Of a DNA stretch of 37,382 nucleotides, positions 33,272-37,382 are shown in pieces (positions within the stretch are counted from its first letter, which is position 1; every line of letters begins with the position of its first letter). Made by a program: the position numbers and the translations under genes. Origin of the DNA: Actinomadura latina NBRC 106108 (GTDB lineage Bacteria; Actinomycetota; Actinomycetes; Streptosporangiales; Streptosporangiaceae); the NCBI RefSeq assembly GCF_001552195.1, contig NZ_BCQS01000037.1, positions 1 to 37,382 of the forward strand. Reading direction: 5' to 3'. A model generated the notes under the pieces. That model was not told where the DNA came from. It made no database searches and worked only from the letters and a program-made list of their open reading frames with translations.

Positions 33272-35350
33272 ATGAACGGGACTCCCACGCACTGCCCGTA
33301 CTGCGCCCTGCAGTGCGGCATGAGGCTGCACGACACCGGCGAGGGCACCGTGCGGGTCGAACCGCGCGGCGACGTTCCCGCGAACCGCGGCGGCCTGTGC
33401 CAGAAGGGCTGGACGGCCGCCGAGGTGCTCACCGTCCCCGACCGGCTGACCACGCCGATGATGCGGCGCGGCCGGGACGCGCCGCTCGAGCCGTGCACCT
33501 GGGACGAGGCGCTCGACCGCGTCGCCACCGAGGCCGCCCGGCTGCGGGCTCTGCACGGCGCGGACGCCGTCGCGGTCTTCGGCGGCGGCGGGCTGACCAA
33601 CGAGAAGGCGTACCAGCTCGGCAAGTTCGCGCGCGTCGCGCTCGGCACGTCCCAGATCGACTACAACGGGCGGTTCTGCATGTCGTCGGCCGCGGCGGCG
33701 TCCGGCCGGGCGTTCGGCATGGACCGCGGGCTGCCGGGGCCGGTCACCGACCTGGCGGCGTCCGGCGCCGTCCTGCTGGTGGGCGGGAACCCGGCCGAGA
33801 CGATGCCGCCGTTCATGCGGCACCTGGCGGAGATGCGGGACGGCGGCGGAGCGCTCATCGTGGTGGACCCGCGCCGCACCCCCACTGCCCGGCAGGCCGA
33901 CCTGCACCTGCAGCCGGTGCCCGGGACCGACCTGGCGCTCGCCAACGGGCTGCTGCACCTGGCGCTCGCCGAGGGCCTCGCCGACGAGGGCTACATCGCC
34001 GCCCGCACCAGCGGGTTCGACGCGGTCCGGACGGTCGTCAACGCGTACTGGCCGGGCCGTGTCGAGCGGATCACCGGCGTCCCCGTCCCCGCGATGCGGG
34101 AGGCCGTCCGGCTGCTGGCCCGCGCCGCCCGCGCGCACGTGCTGACCGGGCGGGGCGGCGAGCAGCACGCGCGCGGCACCGACACCGTCGGCGCGTTCAT
34201 CAACCTGGCGCTCGCGCTCGGGCTGCCCGGCCGGGCGGGCTCCGGGTACGGGTGCCTGACCGGGCAGGGCAACGGGCAGGGCGGCCGCGAGCACGGGCAG
34301 AAGGCCGACCAGCTGCCCGGCTACCGCAGGATCGACGACCCGGCGGCCCGCGCGCACGTCGCGGCGGTGTGGGGCGTCGACGCCGGCGACCTGCCGGGGC
34401 CGGGACGGTCGGCGTACGAACTGCTGTCGGCGCTCGGCACCGCCGGCGGACCGAGGGCGCTGCTGCTGTTCGGGTCCAACCCGGTGGTGTCGGCGCCGCG
34501 CGCCGCGCACGTGGAGGAGCGGCTCGGCGCCCTGGACCTGCTGGTCGTGGCCGACTTCGTCCCCTCGGAGACCGCGCTGCGCGCCGACGTGGTCCTGCCC
34601 GTCGCGCAGTGGGCGGAGGAGTCGGGGACGATGACGAACCTGGAGGGCCGGGTGCTGCGCCGCCGCCGCGCCGTCCGCCCGCCGGACGGTGTCCGCACTG
34701 ACCTCGAGGTCATCGCGGCGCTCGCGGAGCGGCTGAAGGCGCCGGGGGAGTGGAGCACCCGCCCGGAGGAGGTGTTCGGCGAGCTGCGCCGCGCGAGCGC
34801 GGGCGGCGCGGCCGACTACTCCGGCATCACCTACGCGCGGATCGAGGCCGAAGGCGGCGTGTTCTGGCCCTGCCCGTCGCCGGAGCACCCGGGCACGCCG
34901 CGCCCCTACCTGGACCGGTTCCCTACGCCGGACGGGCGGGCGCGGTTCGTCCCGGCCGAGCACCGCGGCCCGGCCGAGGACGTGGACGCCGGCCACCCCG
35001 TCTACCTGACGACCGGGCGCGTCCTCGCGCAGTACCAGTCGGGCGCGCAGACCCGCCGCGTGCCGGCGCTGGCCGAGGCGGCGCCGGGGCCGTTCGCCGA
35101 GCTGCACCCCGACCTGGCCGAGCGGCTCGGCATCGAGGACGGCGCCGACGTGCGGGTGGAGAGCCGCCGGGGCGCGGTGACCGTGCGGGCTCGGCTGACC
35201 GACACGGTCCGCGCCGACACCGTGTTCGTCCCGTTCCACTGGCCGGGGGAGGGCCGGGCGAACCTGCTCACGAACCCGGCGCTGGACCCGGTGTCGGGGA
35301 TGCCGGAGTTCAAGGTGTGCGCCGTCCGTGTGGGAGTGAGTCCCTTTTAA
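33272..35350 (+). CDS. nasA: Assimilatory nitrate reductase, molybdopterin subunit NasA
   Basis: The 692-residue protein has an N-terminal 4Fe-4S site (C8, C11, C15 in HCPYCALQCGM and C43 in GGLCQKGW), the molybdenum-ligand cysteine near residue 136 in YNGRFCMSSAAA, and molybdopterin-guanine dinucleotide-binding segments up to a C-terminal barrel (RVLAQYQSGAQTRRV; FVPFHWPGEGRANLLT). This is the cytoplasmic NasA/NarB class that reduces nitrate to nitrite. It lacks the extra [2Fe-2S] tail found in some homologues, so electrons must come from a separate partner. The ATG at 33272 has no strong Shine-Dalgarno. Its TAA stop lies in the first box of the nirD operator. Confidence 0.92.
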   Translation: MNGTPTHCPYCALQCGMRLHDTGEGTVRVEPRGDVPANRGGLCQKGWTAAEVLTVPDRLTTPMMRRGRDAPLEPCTWDEALDRVATEAARLRALHGADAVAVFGGGGLTNEKAYQLGKFARVALGTSQIDYNGRFCMSSAAAASGRAFGMDRGLPGPVTDLAASGAVLLVGGNPAETMPPFMRHLAEMRDGGGALIVVDPRRTPTARQADLHLQPVPGTDLALANGLLHLALAEGLADEGYIAARTSGFDAVRTVVNAYWPGRVERITGVPVPAMREAVRLLARAARAHVLTGRGGEQHARGTDTVGAFINLALALGLPGRAGSGYGCLTGQGNGQGGREHGQKADQLPGYRRIDDPAARAHVAAVWGVDAGDLPGPGRSAYELLSALGTAGGPRALLLFGSNPVVSAPRAAHVEERLGALDLLVVADFVPSETALRADVVLPVAQWAEESGTMTNLEGRVLRRRRAVRPPDGVRTDLEVIAALAERLKAPGEWSTRPEEVFGELRRASAGGAADYSGITYARIEAEGGVFWPCPSPEHPGTPRPYLDRFPTPDGRARFVPAEHRGPAEDVDAGHPVYLTTGRVLAQYQSGAQTRRVPALAEAAPGPFAELHPDLAERLGIEDGADVRVESRRGAVTVRARLTDTVRADTVFVPFHWPGEGRANLLTNPALDPVSGMPEFKVCAVRVGVSPF

Positions 35351-35384
35351 CACGGCGGTGACAAAGGAGACCCAGCCGCGAAAC
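35347..35384 (+). promoter_or_regulatory. Four-box operator upstream of nirD (GlnR-type)
   Basis: TTAAC (35347), GTGAC (35358), GACCC (35369) and GAAAC (35380) start at exact 11-bp intervals. GAAAC begins 27 bp before the nirD ATG, the same distance as at nasA. The CTTTTAAC around the first box is identical at both sites (33209 and 35344, each 63 bp before the start codon). The array overlaps the nasA stop codon and gives nirD a control region of its own. Confidence 0.65.
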
Positions 35385-35406
35385 CGCCCGTACGGAGGAT
35401 CAGATC

Positions 35407-35787
35407 ATGACCACGACACCCGAAGCGACGATCATCAGGGATCCGGCGGTCCGCTGGTTCGACATCTGCTCGTACGCCGGGCTGATCCCCGAGCGCGGCG
35501 TCTGCGCGATGGTGGACGGCACGCAGGTTGCGGTCTTCCGGGTCTTCGACGGCGGCCTGCACGCGCTGTCGAACCTCGACCCGTTCAGCGGCGCCTACGT
35601 GCTGTCGCGCGGGATCCTCGGCACCCGCGACGGGGCGCCGACCGTCGCGTCGCCCATGTACAAGCAGGTGTTCGATCTGCGGACCGGGGCGTGCCTGGAC
35701 GACCCGCGGGTCGCGCTGCCGGTCTTCCCCGTCCGCCGGGCCGGGGACCGGGTGGAGGTGGCGCTCACCGATGAGCACCGGCAGTGA
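35407..35787 (+). CDS. nirD: Nitrite reductase small subunit NirD
   Basis: The 126-residue protein has the Rieske-like fold of NirD. The Rieske metal ligands are absent: the usual CxH and CxxH positions read SNLDPFSG and SPMYKQVFDL, as is normal for NirD, so no cluster is expected. NirD partners NirB in NADH-dependent nitrite reductase. GGAGG lies about 9 nt before the ATG. No nirB gene is between nasA and nirD. The end overlaps the nnaR start by 17 bp. Confidence 0.9.
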   Translation: MTTTPEATIIRDPAVRWFDICSYAGLIPERGVCAMVDGTQVAVFRVFDGGLHALSNLDPFSGAYVLSRGILGTRDGAPTVASPMYKQVFDLRTGACLDDPRVALPVFPVRRAGDRVEVALTDEHRQ

Positions 35788-36982
35788 GCCCGCGGCCGGG
35801 TTCGCCGAGCCGCTCGCGGGGTTCGCGGTCGGCGTGACCGCGGCCCGCCGGCACGAGGAGCTCGCGACGCTGCTGGAGCGGCGCGGCGCCCGCGTCGTGC
35901 TCGCCCCCGCCATCCGCCTCGTCCCGCTCGACGACGACGCCGAGCTGCTGGAGGCCACCCGGGCGTGCGCGGCCGGCTCCCTCGACCACGTCGTCGTCAC
36001 GACCGGGATCGGGTTCCGGACGTGGCTGGAGACGGCGGACGGGCACGGGCTCCGGGACGCCCTCGTCGCCCGGCTCGCCGGCGCCGAGATCGTGACCCGC
36101 GGCCCGAAGGCGCGCGGCGCGCTCCGGTCGGCGGGGCTGCGGGAGGCGTGGTCGCCGGAGTCGGAGGGCTGCGCCGAGGTCACCCGGCACCTGCTGGGCA
36201 AGGACCTGGCGGGCGCCCGGATCGCCGTCCAGCTGTACGGGGAGCGGCAGCCCGAGCTGACCGGGGCGCTGCGCGCCGCGGGCGCCGAGGTGATCGAGAT
36301 CCCGGTGTACCGGTGGTCGCGCACCGACGACCCGACGCCGCTGCGCCGGCTCGTCGGGCAGGCGGTCACCGGCACGGTCGACGCGATCACGTTCACCAGC
36401 GCGCCCGCGGTCGACGCGACGCTGGCGGTCGCCGCCGACGACGGGCTGGAGGACGCCCTGCTGGAGGCCATGCGCACCCACGTCGTGGCGGCGTGCGTCG
36501 GGCCCGTCACCGCGCGGGCGCTCACCGGCCGCGGCGTCCCGACCGTCCAGCCGGAGCGGGCCCGGCTCGGCGCGCTCGTCCGCGCGCTGGTCACCGGGCT
36601 GCCGGGGCGGCGGGCGCGGCGGCTGTCGGTGCGCGGCGCGTCGCTGGAGCTGCGCGGGCACGCCGTCGTGCTGGACGGGCAGCTGCGGCCGATCGCGCCC
36701 GCGCCGATGGCGATCCTGCGGGCGCTCGCGCGCCGCCCGGGGCACGTGGTGTCGAGGGCGGAGCTGTGCGGCGCGCTGCCGAGCCGGTCGGTCGGGATCC
36801 GCGCGCCCCGGGGCCGGGACGCGCGGCCGCAGGCCGACGAGCACGCGGTGGAGATGGCGGTGGCGCGGCTGCGGCGCGGGCTCGGCCGGCCGGGGATCGT
36901 CGAGACGGTCGTCAAGCGCGGCTACCGGCTGGCGTGCGACCCGCGCCTCGCCGACCGGCTCCCGGCGGGCGCCGGTGGCTGA
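35771..36982 (+). CDS. nnaR: Uroporphyrinogen-III synthase-like regulator NnaR (HemD domain fused to winged helix)
   Basis: The 403-residue protein has a HemD-type domain at residues about 15-260 (VVVTTGIGFRTWLETADGHG; VDAITFTSAPAVDATLA) and an OmpR/PhoB-type winged helix from about 280 on (PAPMAILRALARRPGHVVSR; AVEMAVARLRRGLG; ETVVKRGYRLA). This architecture is that of NnaR, which activates nitrate and nitrite genes in mycobacteria with GlnR. Whether the HemD half is still enzymatic is unknown. The ATG at 35771 lies inside nirD and the end overlaps the next start by 8 bp, so it is part of the operon. Confidence 0.9.
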   Translation: MSTGSEPAAGFAEPLAGFAVGVTAARRHEELATLLERRGARVVLAPAIRLVPLDDDAELLEATRACAAGSLDHVVVTTGIGFRTWLETADGHGLRDALVARLAGAEIVTRGPKARGALRSAGLREAWSPESEGCAEVTRHLLGKDLAGARIAVQLYGERQPELTGALRAAGAEVIEIPVYRWSRTDDPTPLRRLVGQAVTGTVDAITFTSAPAVDATLAVAADDGLEDALLEAMRTHVVAACVGPVTARALTGRGVPTVQPERARLGALVRALVTGLPGRRARRLSVRGASLELRGHAVVLDGQLRPIAPAPMAILRALARRPGHVVSRAELCGALPSRSVGIRAPRGRDARPQADEHAVEMAVARLRRGLGRPGIVETVVKRGYRLACDPRLADRLPAGAGG

Positions 36983-37382
36983 GCACCGCCCGGCGCTGTT
37001 GGCCGTCGCGCACGGGACGCGGGACCCGGCCGGGCCCGCGGTGATCCGGGACCTCCTCCGCCGGGTGCGGGCCATGCGGCCGGGGCTGCGGGTCGCCGAG
37101 GCGTACGGCGAGCTGGCGGAGCCGTCGCTGGAGGAGGCCGCGGCCGCGCTGGGCGGGGGCCCGGTGGTCGTCGTGCCGCTGATGCTGGCGCGCGGCTACC
37201 ACGCGCTCATCGACATCCCGGAGCGGGCGGTGCGGCTTCTGCCCGGCGCGGTGGCGGCCCGGCCGCTCGGCCCGGACCCGCTGCTGGCCGGCGCCCTGGC
37301 CGCCCGCCTCGCGGAGGGTGCGCTGACCCGGACCCCGCCGCGCCGCCCGGACGCCGTCGTCCTGGGCGCGGCGGGGTCCGCC
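36975..37382 (+). CDS. Sirohydrochlorin chelatase CbiX/SirB-like (3' end cut off by window)
   Basis: Translation from the GTG at 36975 gives VAHGTRDPAG near residues 12-21, with the catalytic histidine of CbiX-type chelatases, and PLMLARGYHALIDIP near 73-87, which carries the second one. 136 codons are visible without a stop. Such enzymes insert iron or cobalt into sirohydrochlorin; beside nasA/nirD/nnaR the likely product is siroheme for nitrite reductase. It overlaps the nnaR stop by 8 bp. Confidence 0.87.
   Translation, partial: MAEHRPALLAVAHGTRDPAGPAVIRDLLRRVRAMRPGLRVAEAYGELAEPSLEEAAAALGGGPVVVVPLMLARGYHALIDIPERAVRLLPGAVAARPLGPDPLLAGALAARLAEGALTRTPPRRPDAVVLGAAGSA

Overview
The window is a very GC-rich (clearly above 70% by eye), gene-dense chromosomal stretch of an actinomycete. 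Most genes use GTG/ATG starts with strong third-position GC bias. The gene content is typical of filamentous Actinomycetota: a DUF881/Sbp/FHA/FtsR/bifunctional-nuclease cluster, a mycothiol-dependent maleylpyruvate-isomerase-type enzyme, an F420-type PPOX protein and DUF5999. A Streptosporangiales/Thermomonosporaceae-like organism (Actinomadura relatives) fits best, but that placement is inference.

Layout. (1) 1-1.2 kb: left-truncated IS200/IS605-type element (tnpB only, no tnpA in view) butting against a DUF1772 membrane protein gene. (2) 1.8-6.4 kb: metallophosphoesterase, TetR regulator, thiC under a TPP riboswitch, trmO, a remnant of a sensor histidine kinase, and a NUDIX hydrolase. (3) 6.5-17.0 kb: a conserved actinobacterial cell-envelope/division block: CDP-alcohol phosphatidyltransferase, nucleotidyltransferase fused to a degenerate phosphomannomutase-like domain, DUF881-Sbp-DUF881, zinc-ribbon FHA protein, FtsR (MerR), bifunctional nuclease, second MerR. 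It is interrupted by a divergent MocR/LysE pair and has no gcvH. (4) 17.0-22.9 kb: a large flippase-like membrane protein with an internal kinase-like domain, divergent from gcvP, which carries a tandem glycine riboswitch. (5) 23.0-25.6 kb: small metabolic and unknown genes (TPR protein, PPOX protein, alpha/beta hydrolase, DUF5999). (6) 25.9-29.3 kb: lutABC lactate-utilisation operon followed by a TetR gene. (7) 29.4-37.4 kb: an unknown small protein, a mycothiol-dependent enzyme, then a nitrate-assimilation region: narK, a Cys-rich small protein, NUDIX, nasA, nirD, nnaR (HemD-winged-helix fusion) and a right-truncated sirohydrochlorin chelatase.

How it works together. The nitrate block imports nitrate (NarK), reduces it (NasA), carries a nitrite-reductase small subunit (NirD), a regulator (NnaR) and a siroheme-supply enzyme. 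Four pentamers at exact 11-bp periodicity sit the same distance upstream of both nasA and nirD, and a weaker version lies upstream of narK; these look like GlnR-type operators. The central block couples cell-wall precursor, septation and FHA-signalling genes with glycine cleavage, as in mycobacteria.

The most unusual items are the matched nasA/nirD operators, a 23-codon leaderless small ORF whose stop overlaps the start of the bifunctional nuclease gene, the phosphomannomutase-like domain that has lost all its catalytic loops, the flippase/pseudokinase fusion and the histidine-kinase fossil. I saw no tRNA, rRNA, CRISPR array or prophage.
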